DNA of 64,000 bases, from positions 31,346 to 95,345 of the forward strand of contig NZ_KB908271.1 in assembly GCF_000382405.1 (NCBI RefSeq), read 5' to 3'. The number at the start of each line of letters is the position of its first letter. The first letter of the stretch is position 1. Of this stretch, positions 37,736 through 47,184 are shown piece after piece. This DNA is from Mycobacterium sp. 141. GTDB taxonomy: Bacteria; Actinomycetota; Actinomycetes; Mycobacteriales; Mycobacteriaceae. The notes under the pieces are model-generated. The model was not told where the DNA came from. It saw only the letters and a program-made list of their open reading frames with translations, and made no database searches. Position numbers and translations under genes: made by a program.

Positions 37736-38947
37736 ATGCGCGCACCACTGGACCCGTTGCTGGCGTCTGCAGTGGCTTCCCCACAGACCGCGGGCAGCGG
37801 ACTGCGATTGTCGTTGTTGCTCGTCGAGGACGATCGCGCCGATGCCCTGTTGGTCGAGGAGTTGATCGCCGACGCCGACATCGAGTTTCTTTGGGCGCAG
37901 TCGCTTTCCGAGGCAGAACAGATGCTGGCCGGCACCCGGCCCAATTGTGTCCTGCTCGATCTGAATCTGCCCGATGCCAACGGAATCGACGCCCTGCACA
38001 AGCTGAGCGCCCTGGATTCCACCATCCCGATAATCGTGCTCACCGGCCTGCACGACGAGCATTTCGGGGTTTCGGCGGTTGCCTCGGGCGCGCAGGACTA
38101 CCTCGTCAAAGGCCGGGTAGACCCGGAGACCCTGTTGCGTGCCGTGCGTTACGCCATCGAACGTAAGCGCGCCGAACTCACCTCAGTTGCTCTGCATGCC
38201 AGTCACCTACGGGCGCAAGAGAATGCGCGGCTGGAACGCGGACTGCTTCCGTCACCGTTGCTTCTCGACGCACCGGGTGTGGAGATCGTGACGCAGTCGC
38301 TGCCGAGCCGGCAGGACGCTCTGATCGGCGGGGACTTCTACGACGTCGTCCAGACCGCCGACCGAACTGTTCACGTGATGATCGGTGACGTCGCCGGCCA
38401 TGGGCCGGACGCGGCGGCGTTGGGCGTGGCGCTACGAATCGGCTGGCGTGCGTTGACATTTGCGGGTCTGCGAGGAAACGAGCGGATGCGCCAATTGGAC
38501 CGCATCCTGACCACCGAGCGTCCCGGAACCGGAGTCTTTGCGACACTGCTGAGCGTGGCGCTCGATCCCGACAGCGGCCGCTTCTCGGCGGTGCGCGCCG
38601 GTCACCCCGGAATGCTCGTGCACGGCAGGAACTTTGTCGAATGGATCGAGCCCCCAGCCGGTCCGGCGCTGGGGCTCGGTGGTCAGGATTGGCCCGTCAA
38701 CATCCTCGACCTGCCCGAGGATCGCGGCTTGTTGTTACTCACCGATGGCCTCTTCGAGGGCCGTGTGGGGCCGGGGGACGAACGCCTCGGCGAAGCCGGA
38801 TTGCTCCAGTTGGCCCGCTCATTCGCCGCGTTGCCCGGCCAAGAGTTCGTCAATGCGCTGATCGGGCAGGCCGAGGACTACGCACAACCGCATGGAGGCC
38901 TGACCGACGACATCGCTGTGATCCGAGTGCAACGGTCGACCAGATGA
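37736..38947 (+). CDS. Response regulator with PP2C (RsbU/SpoIIE) phosphatase output
   Basis: 403 residues. Receiver domain about 26-145 (LLLVEDDRADALL, phospho-Asp in CVLLDLNLPDANG, T/K positions VLTG and YLVKG), linker helix, then a PP2C-type SpoIIE domain about 190-400 with metal ligands GGDFYDVV, IGDVAGHGPDAA and LTDGLFEGR, and TDDIAVIRVQ. It would dephosphorylate an anti-sigma antagonist once phosphorylated. ATGA overlap with the histidine kinase. The nearby STAS protein (41381-41773) is the obvious substrate. Confidence 0.93.
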   Translation: MRAPLDPLLASAVASPQTAGSGLRLSLLLVEDDRADALLVEELIADADIEFLWAQSLSEAEQMLAGTRPNCVLLDLNLPDANGIDALHKLSALDSTIPIIVLTGLHDEHFGVSAVASGAQDYLVKGRVDPETLLRAVRYAIERKRAELTSVALHASHLRAQENARLERGLLPSPLLLDAPGVEIVTQSLPSRQDALIGGDFYDVVQTADRTVHVMIGDVAGHGPDAAALGVALRIGWRALTFAGLRGNERMRQLDRILTTERPGTGVFATLLSVALDPDSGRFSAVRAGHPGMLVHGRNFVEWIEPPAGPALGLGGQDWPVNILDLPEDRGLLLLTDGLFEGRVGPGDERLGEAGLLQLARSFAALPGQEFVNALIGQAEDYAQPHGGLTDDIAVIRVQRSTR

Positions 38948-40470
38948 GACTCACCGTGCAGGGCTGGCTCAACATGGTGCTCGCAGCCATGGGCGCGGTC
39001 GTGCTCGCCGGTGCATTGGCCGGAGCCGTCATGCTGCACCGAACCGACTGGGTCTCCAGCGACCTGATCAAACACATCCATCCCGCGCAGGCCGCCGCGT
39101 ACCAATTGCAGTCTGCGCTGCGGGATCAGGAGACGGCCATCCGCGGTTACGCCCTCGCTGCCGACCGTCAGTTCCTTGCCCCGTACGGCGAAGGCCAAGA
39201 GGCGGAAACCGCTGCGGCCGGTGATATTCGGTCACTTCTGGCCGGTCGCGACGAGTTTCTCGCTGACCTCGATGCGATCGAACGCGCCGCGCAACACTGG
39301 CAGACCACGTACGCCGCGCCGCTCATCGTCAGCGTCACGCCGGGCCGGCCCGCCATCGTGGACAGCCAAACGGCCGAGCGTGGGAAAGCCGAATTCGACC
39401 GTCTGCGGGTTTTGTTCGATACCCAGAACAGTCACCTTGAGCAGGCGATGAACACTGCGGACGCCGAATTGGGGCAAATACGGCGTTGGCGGGACGGAAT
39501 CCTGGTCGCTGTGTTCGTCGCATTCTTCGCCACCGCGGCATTCGTCGCGGTGTGGGTGCGCGGCGCCGTGGTCCGTCCCCTGGGAGCACTGGCGGCGGCG
39601 TGCCGAAAAATCACCCAGGGCAACTTCGACGAGCGCATTGTCGTGGAGGGCCCCAGGGACATCCGGGGCATCGCCGTCGATGTCGAGGACATGCGGCGGC
39701 GGATCGTGGAGGAACTCGATGCGTCGCGATCCGCCAGGATGGCACTGGATGAGCAGGCCGAGGAGTTGAGGCGCTCCAATGCCGAACTCGAACAATTCGC
39801 CTACGTGGCATCACACGATCTGCAAGAGCCCTTGAGGAAAATCGCCTCGTTCTGTCAGCTGCTGGAGAAACGCTACGGCGACAAGTTCGACGAGCGCGGC
39901 ATCGAATATCTCGGATTCGCGGTCGACGGAGCCAAGCGAATGCAGGTGCTGATCAACGATCTGCTGACGTTTTCCCGGGTAGGGCGCCTGAACGCGACGC
40001 GCACGGAGGTGGATCTGGCAACGGTGCTCGCATCGGCCGTGAGCAATCTGACCGCGGCAATCGATGAATCGGGTGCCGAGATCGTTCTTCCGCAGGAGCC
40101 GTTGCCGGCCGTCGACGGCGATCCCACCTTGCTGACGATGGTGTGGCAGAACCTCATCGGCAATGCCGTCAAGTTCGGGCGCCAGGGCATCGCACCGCGG
40201 ATCGTGATCGATTGCCGGCCCGATGACGACGGCTCGTGGCTTTTCAGCGTGTCCGACAACGGAATCGGCGTCGGCGATGAGTTCGTCGACAAGGTCTTCG
40301 TCATCTTCCAGCGATTGCACCGCCGGGATACCTACAGCGGGACGGGAATCGGGCTCGCACTGTGCAAGAAAATCGTGGAGTACCACGGCGGCACCATCTG
40401 GATCGACACATCGTATTCGGGCGGAACGCGGTTCGAATTCACGCTGCCCCGAGTGGAGGGAAATCGGTAA
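38944..40470 (+). CDS. Sensor histidine kinase with CHASE3 and HAMP domains
   Basis: 508 residues from ATG 38944. Two membrane segments (about 12-32 and 182-205) enclose a CHASE3-type helical extracytoplasmic domain, then HAMP (205-260) and a HisKA with phospho-acceptor His in YVASHDLQEPLRKIASF. The HATPase_c domain has N box MVWQNLIGNAVKFG, G1 VSDNGIGV and G2 GTGIGLALC. The H-D-L-Q-E-P-L-R box is the phytochrome-like/Cph1 subfamily. TAATG overlap with the following single-domain regulator, which is a likely phosphate acceptor. Confidence 0.94.
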   Translation: MRLTVQGWLNMVLAAMGAVVLAGALAGAVMLHRTDWVSSDLIKHIHPAQAAAYQLQSALRDQETAIRGYALAADRQFLAPYGEGQEAETAAAGDIRSLLAGRDEFLADLDAIERAAQHWQTTYAAPLIVSVTPGRPAIVDSQTAERGKAEFDRLRVLFDTQNSHLEQAMNTADAELGQIRRWRDGILVAVFVAFFATAAFVAVWVRGAVVRPLGALAAACRKITQGNFDERIVVEGPRDIRGIAVDVEDMRRRIVEELDASRSARMALDEQAEELRRSNAELEQFAYVASHDLQEPLRKIASFCQLLEKRYGDKFDERGIEYLGFAVDGAKRMQVLINDLLTFSRVGRLNATRTEVDLATVLASAVSNLTAAIDESGAEIVLPQEPLPAVDGDPTLLTMVWQNLIGNAVKFGRQGIAPRIVIDCRPDDDGSWLFSVSDNGIGVGDEFVDKVFVIFQRLHRRDTYSGTGIGLALCKKIVEYHGGTIWIDTSYSGGTRFEFTLPRVEGNR

Positions 40471-40916
40471 TGACATCAGGTCCGGCACGGCCGGCAATCG
40501 ACATCCTGCTCGTCGAGGACGACCCGGGAGACGAACTCATCACCCGGGAAGCCTTCGAGCACAACAAGATCAACAACAACCTGTATGTCGCACGCGATGG
40601 TGAGGAAGGGCTCGACTTTCTCTACCGGCGGGGCACATTCGCGCACGCGCCGACCCCTGACCTGATCCTGCTCGACCTCAATCTGCCGAAATACGACGGT
40701 AGGCAACTGTTGGAGAAGATCAAGACCGACACCGACTTGTGTCACATCCCGGTCGTCGTGCTCACGACCTCATCAGCCGAAGAAGACATCCTGCGTAGCT
40801 ACAAACTGCATGCCAACGCGTATGTCACCAAACCGGTTGACCTGGACCAGTTCATGAGCGCGGTCCGGCAGATCGACCAATTCTTCGTACAGGTGGTACG
40901 GCTACCTCAGAGCTGA
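40470..40916 (+). CDS. Single-domain response regulator (Rcp1-like)
   Basis: 148 residues. One receiver domain only: ILLVEDDPGDELI, phospho-Asp in DLILLDLNLPKYDG, VLTTSSAEED and the conserved Lys in YVTKPVDLDQF. It lacks an output domain, as phytochrome-type Rcp1 partners do. It may shuttle phosphate between the kinase at 38944 and the PP2C regulator. Its last 10 bp overlap the convergent anti-sigma gene. Confidence 0.92.
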   Translation: MTSGPARPAIDILLVEDDPGDELITREAFEHNKINNNLYVARDGEEGLDFLYRRGTFAHAPTPDLILLDLNLPKYDGRQLLEKIKTDTDLCHIPVVVLTTSSAEEDILRSYKLHANAYVTKPVDLDQFMSAVRQIDQFFVQVVRLPQS

Positions 40917-41347
40917 GCCGTCATAGCGTGCCGCAGGTCCCATTGCAGTTCCACCCGCGTGCCCGCCGCTGTCGAGTCGATGATCGCACGGTCGCTGAGT
41001 GCATACATCAGGGGTATGCCGCGGCCGCGGGCCGGATCCTTGCTCGAAGACTCACTCATCCACCAACGGCCTTGGTCGGCAACAGTTACCGTGAGAACCG
41101 CCGCACCCGGATCGTATTCGGCATGCAGATGCATCACCCCCGGCTGCGGGGAGCTCAGATAGGCGAATTCTGCCGCGTTGGCCAATGCCTCGTTCACCGC
41201 CAGCACCACGTCGCTGGACTTCACCGAGTCGAGCAGCATGTGACCGTGAAGCCAGTCAGCCAGTTCGTGGCGGATTCGGGTAGCAGATTCGGGCACAGCC
41301 GTCACATCAACCTTGGTGAAGCAGGTCGGCTGCGCTTGCTCTGACAT
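40907..41347 (-). CDS. Anti-sigma factor, RsbW-like ATP-binding kinase
   Basis: 146 residues. GHKL ATPase fold of the HATPase_c_2 type: N box VLAVNEALANAAEFAY, G1 VADQGRWW, and RGRGIPLMYALSDRAII as G2. It follows the STAS gene by 33 bp on the same strand. By analogy to RsbW/SpoIIAB it would hold a sigma factor (SigF type) or phosphorylate the STAS protein. No sigma gene is adjacent. Confidence 0.9.
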   Translation of the reverse strand: MSEQAQPTCFTKVDVTAVPESATRIRHELADWLHGHMLLDSVKSSDVVLAVNEALANAAEFAYLSSPQPGVMHLHAEYDPGAAVLTVTVADQGRWWMSESSSKDPARGRGIPLMYALSDRAIIDSTAAGTRVELQWDLRHAMTAQL

Positions 41348-41380
41348 AGCGACGTGATGGCTACCCGATTGTGCCCAGGT

Positions 41381-41773
41381 TTATGCAGTCAGCGCTGTCA
41401 ACGCCTCGTCCAGTGTCGCGTACAAATCAATGACATCGGCGACACCGACGAGCTTCAAAGGTCGACTGGTCGCCGGTCCGTCGGCTACCACTGCGAACCC
41501 CACGGCTGGTGCCAGCGCATTCCTCGCGGCGACGAGGACGCCCATGCCGGCCGAAGCCAGGAACTCCACGCCACTCAGGTCGACCACCACCGCCGACGGT
41601 GAGGTCTTGGTGGCAACGCCGATGGCCTCTTCGAGCTGTGGAGCCGTCAGCATGTCCACGGTCCCGGACACGGACAGCACGGTGATCTCGCCGATTCGGC
41701 GTTCTCCGACTGCACAGCTGACCGGCCCGGCGGGTCCGCTCGGACTCTCGACCGGATCTGGCTGGTTGGACAT
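41381..41773 (-). CDS. Anti-anti-sigma factor (STAS domain)
   Basis: 130 residues from ATG 41773, preceded by a GGAGGTGACC ribosome-binding site; the frame stays open to 41833. STAS domain with the phosphorylatable serine segment VVVDLSGVEFLASAGMGVLVAAR (the DLSxVxFxxSxG motif). It would bind the RsbW-like protein in its unphosphorylated form, the switch set by the PP2C regulator at 37736. Confidence 0.92.
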   Translation of the reverse strand: MSNQPDPVESPSGPAGPVSCAVGERRIGEITVLSVSGTVDMLTAPQLEEAIGVATKTSPSAVVVDLSGVEFLASAGMGVLVAARNALAPAVGFAVVADGPATSRPLKLVGVADVIDLYATLDEALTALTA

Positions 41774-42016
41774 GGTCACCTCCGACGTGTTCGCGCGCCT
41801 ATGGCGACAGTACGAATACGACACTACAAGCACCGGCGACGGCTCGGCGGCGTGACTCCTTTCCTACCCGGGACATCTCTGTTTGTCGTGGGACACCCCG
41901 ACCTCGCGTTCGGCAATCCGTCGGATTCGGCCTGAGCGCAACTCTTGGGCCGGCTGACCTGCGCGCATAGCGTGAGCGCGTGCGGATATTCGTGGCGGAT
42001 GCGGATGGCTTCGGTT

Positions 42017-42493
42017 CTACGCGATCCGTAGCCGCGGTCGCAGCCTCTCGGCGGTGATTTCCGTTCCCGCTTCCAGGTCGTCGGCCAGGGTATTGGCGAA
42101 CACCACCAGGCCGGCGCCATCGACGGAATGACGCGAGGACTGCCGATCGGCGGACAGCCGGCCGGCCGCGCGGCGCAGCAGGCTCGCCGCGCCGGTGTGA
42201 TTGCCGCGCTGTACGTGGGTGATGCCGACCGCGAGTTGGGCCAGGCCCTGCCACAGCATCCGTTCGTCGGCCGGGCCGTTCTTCCAGGCGGCCTCGAGCA
42301 CCTCGTGCGCGTGGAACGCCAATCCCTGATCCAGTAGCTCCTGGGCGTAGGTGAGGCTGTCGGCCGGCGGTAGACAAAGGTCGTCGGGGATGCGCGCAGT
42401 GCCCGTGTCGCCGTGCGGAAGTGGGCGGCCCAAGGCGTCGCGCGGACGCGCGCTGCGGGGTCGGCCGGATTCGTCGCGATCACGGGCTGCCAT
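42017..42493 (-). CDS. DUF309 domain protein
   Basis: 158 residues from ATG 42493 (ATG 42505 is the alternative). The DUF309 signature is AFHAHEVLEAAWKNGPADERMLWQGLAQLAVGI (about residues 55-87), an all-helical small domain with conserved His-Glu and Trp. The function is unknown. It lies 52 bp downstream of ppa on the same strand, possibly co-transcribed. Confidence 0.8.
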   Translation of the reverse strand: MAARDRDESGRPRSARPRDALGRPLPHGDTGTARIPDDLCLPPADSLTYAQELLDQGLAFHAHEVLEAAWKNGPADERMLWQGLAQLAVGITHVQRGNHTGAASLLRRAAGRLSADRQSSRHSVDGAGLVVFANTLADDLEAGTEITAERLRPRLRIA

Positions 42494-42545
42494 ACCTAAC
42501 ATCATGGCAACGGTGTCACAGCAGCGCTCAATCTGGACGGACTCC

Positions 42546-43034
42546 TCAGTGCCCCGACTCTTTGAACCGGGCGATCGAGCGCTGCAATTCGGCCTCGGCC
42601 TCGGCGCGGCCGGCCCAGTCGGCGGCCTTGACGAACTTGCCCGGCTCCAGATCCTTGTAGTGCACGAAGAAGTGCTTTATCGCGTCGAGCTCGAACTGCG
42701 ACACGTCGCCGACATCCTGGATGTGATCCCAGCGCGGATCGCCCGCCGGCACGCACAGCAGCTTGTCGTCGCCGCCGGCCTCGTCGGTCATCTTGAACAT
42801 CGCAACCGGCCGGGCCTCGACGAGGCAGCCGGGGAAAACCGACTCGGTCAGCAGCACCAGAGCGTCCAGCGGGTCGCCGTCCTCGCCGAGCGTGTTCTCG
42901 AAGAACCCGTAGTCGGCGGGGTAACCCATCGGAGTGAAGAGGTAGCGGTCGAGCTTCACCCGACCCGTCTCGTGGTCAACCTCGTACTTGTTGCGTGAAC
43001 CCTTCGGGATCTCGATGACGACGTCGAACTCCAC
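42546..43034 (-). CDS. ppa: Inorganic pyrophosphatase
   Basis: 162 residues (Rv3628 size). Family I soluble pyrophosphatase: the active-site acidic motif is GEDGDPLDALVLL, with further ligands in YGFFENTLG and KHFFVHYKDLEPGK. The start VEFDVVIEIPKGSRNKYE is typical. It hydrolyses PPi with Mg2+ and drives biosynthesis forward. Divergent from dacB with 128 bp between. Confidence 0.97.
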   Translation of the reverse strand: MEFDVVIEIPKGSRNKYEVDHETGRVKLDRYLFTPMGYPADYGFFENTLGEDGDPLDALVLLTESVFPGCLVEARPVAMFKMTDEAGGDDKLLCVPAGDPRWDHIQDVGDVSQFELDAIKHFFVHYKDLEPGKFVKAADWAGRAEAEAELQRSIARFKESGH

Positions 43035-43162
43035 CGTCGCGGCTCCTTCGCATCTGCGGTTCAGTCATGGGTCGTCGGGCGACGACGCGGGTCAACCCTA
43101 ATCCAGCGATAGGCTTGCGCGGCGGGGTGTCTGGTCCCCGTCGATGAAAGAGCAGGAGAAAT

Positions 43163-44551
43163 ATGCGGCCCACTCGGTGGCGGCGCTCCACCCACGTGGC
43201 AGTAGGCATCGTGGTTCTTGCAGTGGTTGCTGCCGTCGTCGCCGTGGCTGCGGTCCTGTCCGGGCGGCACTCCACCGATGCTGCCGCGGCCAAGCCGGCG
43301 CCGCCTGCGGCTACGGCCAATCCGGAGATCACCCCCGTCGACATGTCCGCGGCCACGCCGACCGTCGCCGGTCTGGGCGCCGCGCTGGCGCCGGCCCTGG
43401 CCAACCCCGACCTGGGCGAGATCACCGGCCGCGTCACCGATGCCGCCACCGGAGCCGAACTGTGGGAGCAGGGCGCCGACACCCCGATGCAACCGGCTTC
43501 GGTCAACAAGGTGCTGACCACTGCGGCGGCTCTGCTCACGTTGGACCGTGGAGCGCGGCTGACCACCACCGTCGTAGCCTCCGACCAGCAGCCGGGTCTG
43601 GTGGTGCTCAAAGGCAGCGGAGACACCACGCTTTCAGCCGCTCCGCCCGGCACCGACACCTGGTACAAGGGCGCGGCCCGCATCAGCGACCTCGCGGACC
43701 AGATCCGGCAGAGCGGGGTGAAGGTCACCGCTGTCGCGGTCGACACCAGCGCTTACACCGGCCCCACCATGGCTCCTGGCTGGGACCCGGCCGACATAGG
43801 CGGCGGGGACATCGCACCGATGGAGCCTGTGATGCTCGACTGCGGCCGGGTCCAGCCCACCACCGTGGATTCCAGACGGACCGCCAACCCGGCCCTGGAC
43901 GCCGGCAAGGCCCTGGCCGTTGCGCTGAAGGTCGACCCCGCCACCGTCACGGTGTCGGCGACCCGGTTGTCCCGGTTCGGCGGCAGCCAGATCGCTTCGG
44001 TGCAGTCGGCGCCGCTGATCGAACGGCTGCGCCAGATGATGAGCGAGTCGGACAACGTGATGGCCGAATCGATCGCGCGGGAGGTCGCCGATCAGCTGCA
44101 CCGTTCGCAGAGCTTCGTCGGCGGTGTGCAGTCGGTGCTCGGACAGCTGCAGAGCGCGGGGATCGACACCGACGGCACCAAGCTCGTCGACTCCAGCGGG
44201 CTGTCGGTGTTCGACCGGCTCACCGCGAGGACACTGGACGGCGTGATCACCGCCGCCTCGGGCACCACCGAACCCAAGCTGCGGCCACTGGTCGATCTGC
44301 TTCCGGTGGCCGGCGGTAGCGGCACACTGTCCAACCGCTACCTCGATACCGATTCCGGGCGGGCCGCAGCGGGTTGGCTACGGGCCAAGACCGGTTCACT
44401 GACCGGCACCAACACGCTGGCCGGCATCGTCACCGACACCAGCGGCCGGGTGCTGACCTTCGCGCTGCTGTCCAACAACGCCGGGGCGACGGGTCGCACG
44501 GCCATCGACGCCGTGGCTGCCGTGCTGCGCTCGTGTGGGTGCGGGGCATGA
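43163..44551 (+). CDS. dacB: D-alanyl-D-alanine carboxypeptidase/endopeptidase (PBP4 family)
   Basis: 462 residues. A basic N-terminus plus a single hydrophobic segment (about 14-34) anchors or exports it. Peptidase S13: SxxK in PASVNKVL, SxN in SESDNVMAESI and KTG in RAKTGSLTG. It would trim peptidoglycan stems in the cell wall (Rv3627c homologue). ATGA overlap with the following metalloprotease gene. Confidence 0.94.
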   Translation: MRPTRWRRSTHVAVGIVVLAVVAAVVAVAAVLSGRHSTDAAAAKPAPPAATANPEITPVDMSAATPTVAGLGAALAPALANPDLGEITGRVTDAATGAELWEQGADTPMQPASVNKVLTTAAALLTLDRGARLTTTVVASDQQPGLVVLKGSGDTTLSAAPPGTDTWYKGAARISDLADQIRQSGVKVTAVAVDTSAYTGPTMAPGWDPADIGGGDIAPMEPVMLDCGRVQPTTVDSRRTANPALDAGKALAVALKVDPATVTVSATRLSRFGGSQIASVQSAPLIERLRQMMSESDNVMAESIAREVADQLHRSQSFVGGVQSVLGQLQSAGIDTDGTKLVDSSGLSVFDRLTARTLDGVITAASGTTEPKLRPLVDLLPVAGGSGTLSNRYLDTDSGRAAAGWLRAKTGSLTGTNTLAGIVTDTSGRVLTFALLSNNAGATGRTAIDAVAAVLRSCGCGA

Positions 44552-45654
44552 CGCGCCCCGCCGCGCTGACCGCGGGCCGTGCCGTCGACTGGGAGTTCGC
44601 CGCCACCGTGGGCGCCAAACTGGCCCGTCCTGCCCCCGCGTTCACCGACTACACCCGCATGATCGCCATCAACCAGCTCGCAGAGAGCGCCCGCGCCGCC
44701 GAGTTGCCGGTGCGCGACGTCACCGGGCTCAACGAGGGCGCCGAGGTGCCGGAGGCCCGCATCGTCGATCGCCCGGACTGGATCCGCGCGGCCACCCGGT
44801 CGATGCGGGTGATGACGGGTGGTGCGCAGCAAAACCCCGATTGCTCCTCGCGTGCGCAGCAAAACCCGGATTGCTCCTCGCGTGCGCAGCACAAGCCCGG
44901 CTTCATCACCGGCCGCATCACCGGCGCCCAGACTGGCGCGGTGCTGGCGTTCATCTCATCGGGCATTCTCGGTCAGTACGACCCATTCGCGCCGAACGGC
45001 GGCGAACTGCTGCTGGTGTATCCCAATGTGATTGCGGTGGAACGCGAACTACGGGTCACGCCGCCCGATTTCCGGCTCTGGGTGTGCCTGCACGAGGTCA
45101 CCCACCGGGTACAGTTCCGGGCCAATCCGTGGCTGGCCGCGCATATGTCCGAGACGCTGGCGGTGCTCACCCAGGACGTCGGCGACGATGTCGCCGCGGT
45201 GGCGGGGCGGTTGGCCAACTACGTCCGTAATCAGCGCAATGGCGTTGCGCCCGAACCGGGTTCGACGGGCGTGCTGGGATTGGTGCGGGCCGTGCAGGCG
45301 GAGCCGCAGCGCAAGGCGCTCGATCAGCTGCTGGTGCTCGGCACGCTGCTGGAGGGCCATGCTGATCACGTGATGGACGCGGTAGGGCCCGCGGTGGTCC
45401 CGTCGGTGAATCTGATCCGGCGCCGGTTCGACGACCGCAGGCAGCGCAAGCAGCCGCCCCTGCAGCGGTTGCTGCGGACGCTGCTCGGTTTCGATGCCAA
45501 GCTCAGCCAATACACCCGGGGTAAGGCATTCGTCGATCATGTGGTGTCCGCGGTCGGTATGGCCCGGTTCAACACCGTCTGGTCCAATGCCGAGACCTTG
45601 CCGCTGCCAACAGAAATCGACGAACCGCAGCGATGGATCGATCGGGTGCTGTAG
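44548..45654 (+). CDS. Zinc-dependent metalloprotease-like protein, DUF2342 (Rv3626c)
   Basis: 368 residues from ATG 44548; GTG 44536 is possible. HEVTH in VCLHEVTHRVQF with Glu in EGHADHVMD gives a zincin-like site of the coenzyme-F420/DUF2342 family. Residues about 91-113 (AQQNPDCSSR repeated, then AQHK) are encoded by a DNA tandem repeat and make the protein about 20 residues longer than the 350-residue M. tuberculosis form, just before the conserved PGFITGRITGAQTGA. The insertion is in frame and the rest is intact. Its end overlaps tilS by 22 bp. Confidence 0.88.
   Translation: MTRPAALTAGRAVDWEFAATVGAKLARPAPAFTDYTRMIAINQLAESARAAELPVRDVTGLNEGAEVPEARIVDRPDWIRAATRSMRVMTGGAQQNPDCSSRAQQNPDCSSRAQHKPGFITGRITGAQTGAVLAFISSGILGQYDPFAPNGGELLLVYPNVIAVERELRVTPPDFRLWVCLHEVTHRVQFRANPWLAAHMSETLAVLTQDVGDDVAAVAGRLANYVRNQRNGVAPEPGSTGVLGLVRAVQAEPQRKALDQLLVLGTLLEGHADHVMDAVGPAVVPSVNLIRRRFDDRRQRKQPPLQRLLRTLLGFDAKLSQYTRGKAFVDHVVSAVGMARFNTVWSNAETLPLPTEIDEPQRWIDRVL
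44822..44895 (-). repeat. Short tandem repeat, copy B (period 30), inside DUF2342 gene
   Basis: Two 30-bp units (44822-44851, 44852-44881; one mismatch) plus a partial third. On the minus strand the core reads CGCGAGGAGCAATC, so here the repeat lies antisense to the gene; in copy A it lies sense. 21 bases are identical to copy A. Confidence 0.88.
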
Positions 45655-46592
45655 CGGCGCTGCGGCGTGCGGTGGCCACGGCCGGTGCGCAGATCGACGG
45701 CGAGCACTGGTGTGTGGCACTCTCGGGTGGCCCGGATTCGTTGGCGCTCACGGCGGTTGCCGCAGCGCTGCGGCCCACCACGGCGCTGGTCGTCGACCAC
45801 GGTCTGCAGGCCGGGTCGCGCGCAGTGGCGCAAACAGCGTGCGAGCAGGCCGTGCAGCTGGGATGTGTTGGGGTGCAGATACTTCCGGTGGAGGTCGGCC
45901 GCGCGGGCGGGCCTGAGGCGGCCGCGCGGACGGCTCGGTACGCTGCGCTCGATGCCGCGCGCGCCGGCGCGCCGGTGCTGCTCGGCCACACCCTCGACGA
46001 TCAGGCCGAGACGGTGCTACTGGGTCTGGGCCGGGGATCGGGGCCTCGGTCGATTGCCGGGATGCGGCCGCATGATCCGCCGTGGCACCGGCCGCTGCTC
46101 GAGATTCGCCGAGCACTGACCCATGAGGCGTGTGATGAGCTGGGGCTGACGCCGTGGCAGGACCCCCACAACAGCGATGCGCGGTTCAGGCGGTCCCGGT
46201 TGCGCCACGAGGTCATGCCGGCGCTGCAGGACGTGCTCGGCGGCGGGGTGGTCGAAGCGCTGGGGAGGACTGCGCGGGCGTTGCGGGAAGACTGCGATGC
46301 CCTCGACGAATTGGCCCGCCACGCCCTCATCGATGCGGTGACGGCAGACGGTGGCCTGGACATCACCCGGCTGACGGCTGTGCCCGACGCGTTGCGCCGC
46401 CGCATCATTCGCGAATGGCTGATCTCGGGTGGGGCCAGCGGGCTGACCGACACCCAGATCCGTGCGGCGAACCGGCTCGTCACGGCCTGGCGCGGGCAGG
46501 GCGGGGTGGCTGTCTCCTCGTCGCTGCGCCGCCAACGGCTGATCGCCGGCCGCCACGACGGGGTGCTGAGACTTCACGTCGAACCGGTGTAG
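45633..46592 (+). CDS. tilS: tRNA(Ile)-lysidine synthetase
   Basis: 319 residues (Rv3625c, mesJ). PP-loop ATPase motif ALSGGPDSLALT, then GHTLDDQAETVLLGLGRGSG and the ARFRRSRLRHEVMPAL segment. It converts cytidine 34 of the AUA-reading tRNA-Ile to lysidine. Starts inside the end of the DUF2342 gene, so it is probably co-translated, and is followed by hpt 13 bp later. Confidence 0.95.
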   Translation: MDRSGAVAALRRAVATAGAQIDGEHWCVALSGGPDSLALTAVAAALRPTTALVVDHGLQAGSRAVAQTACEQAVQLGCVGVQILPVEVGRAGGPEAAARTARYAALDAARAGAPVLLGHTLDDQAETVLLGLGRGSGPRSIAGMRPHDPPWHRPLLEIRRALTHEACDELGLTPWQDPHNSDARFRRSRLRHEVMPALQDVLGGGVVEALGRTARALREDCDALDELARHALIDAVTADGGLDITRLTAVPDALRRRIIREWLISGGASGLTDTQIRAANRLVTAWRGQGGVAVSSSLRRQRLIAGRHDGVLRLHVEPV

Positions 46593-46605
46593 CTAGGCTG
46601 TCGGG

Positions 46606-47184
46606 GTGGCTGTCGACTCTGCTGAGCTGTACGCGGGGGATATCAAGGCGGTGTTGTTGTCCGAGGAGCAGATCCGGACGCGCACCGCGGAGCTGGCCGA
46701 GATGATCGCCGACGAATATCGCGGCAATCTGGGCAGCGACGATCTGCTCCTCGTGACCGTGCTCAAGGGTGCGGTCATGTTCGTCACCGACCTGGCGCGC
46801 ACCATTCCGCTGCCCACGCAGCTGGAGTTCATGGCCGTCAGCTCCTACGGCTCGTCCACCTCGTCGTCGGGCGTGGTGCGGATCCTCAAAGACCTCGACC
46901 GCGACATCAACGACCGCGATGTGCTGATCGTCGAAGACATCATCGACTCCGGCCTCACGCTGTCGTGGTTGTTGCGTAACCTGGCGACCCGGCGCCCGCG
47001 TTCGCTTCGGGTGTGCACGCTGCTGCGCAAGCCTGAGGCCGTTCGTACCGAACTCGACGTCGCCTACGTGGGTTTCGATATTCCCAACGAGTTCGTCGTC
47101 GGGTACGGCCTGGATTTCGCCGAGCGCTACCGCGACCTGCCCTACATCGGCACCCTCGAGCCCAAGGTGTACGAACAGCTCTGA
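46606..47184 (+). CDS. hpt: Hypoxanthine-guanine phosphoribosyltransferase
   Basis: 192 residues from GTG 46606. Type I PRTase: the PRPP loop is VLIVEDIIDSGLTLSW, the flexible-loop segment SSYGSSTSSSGVVRI is present, and VGFDIPNEFVVGYGLDFAERYRDLP is the purine side. Purine salvage. Its TGA directly abuts the TCA (TGA on the minus strand) of lpqG, forming TGATCA with no intergenic base. Confidence 0.96.
   Translation: MAVDSAELYAGDIKAVLLSEEQIRTRTAELAEMIADEYRGNLGSDDLLLVTVLKGAVMFVTDLARTIPLPTQLEFMAVSSYGSSTSSSGVVRILKDLDRDINDRDVLIVEDIIDSGLTLSWLLRNLATRRPRSLRVCTLLRKPEAVRTELDVAYVGFDIPNEFVVGYGLDFAERYRDLPYIGTLEPKVYEQL

Noticed and set aside
44822..44895. CRISPR array
   Set aside because: The units are contiguous without spacers, only two to three copies, and translated in frame; there are no cas genes.
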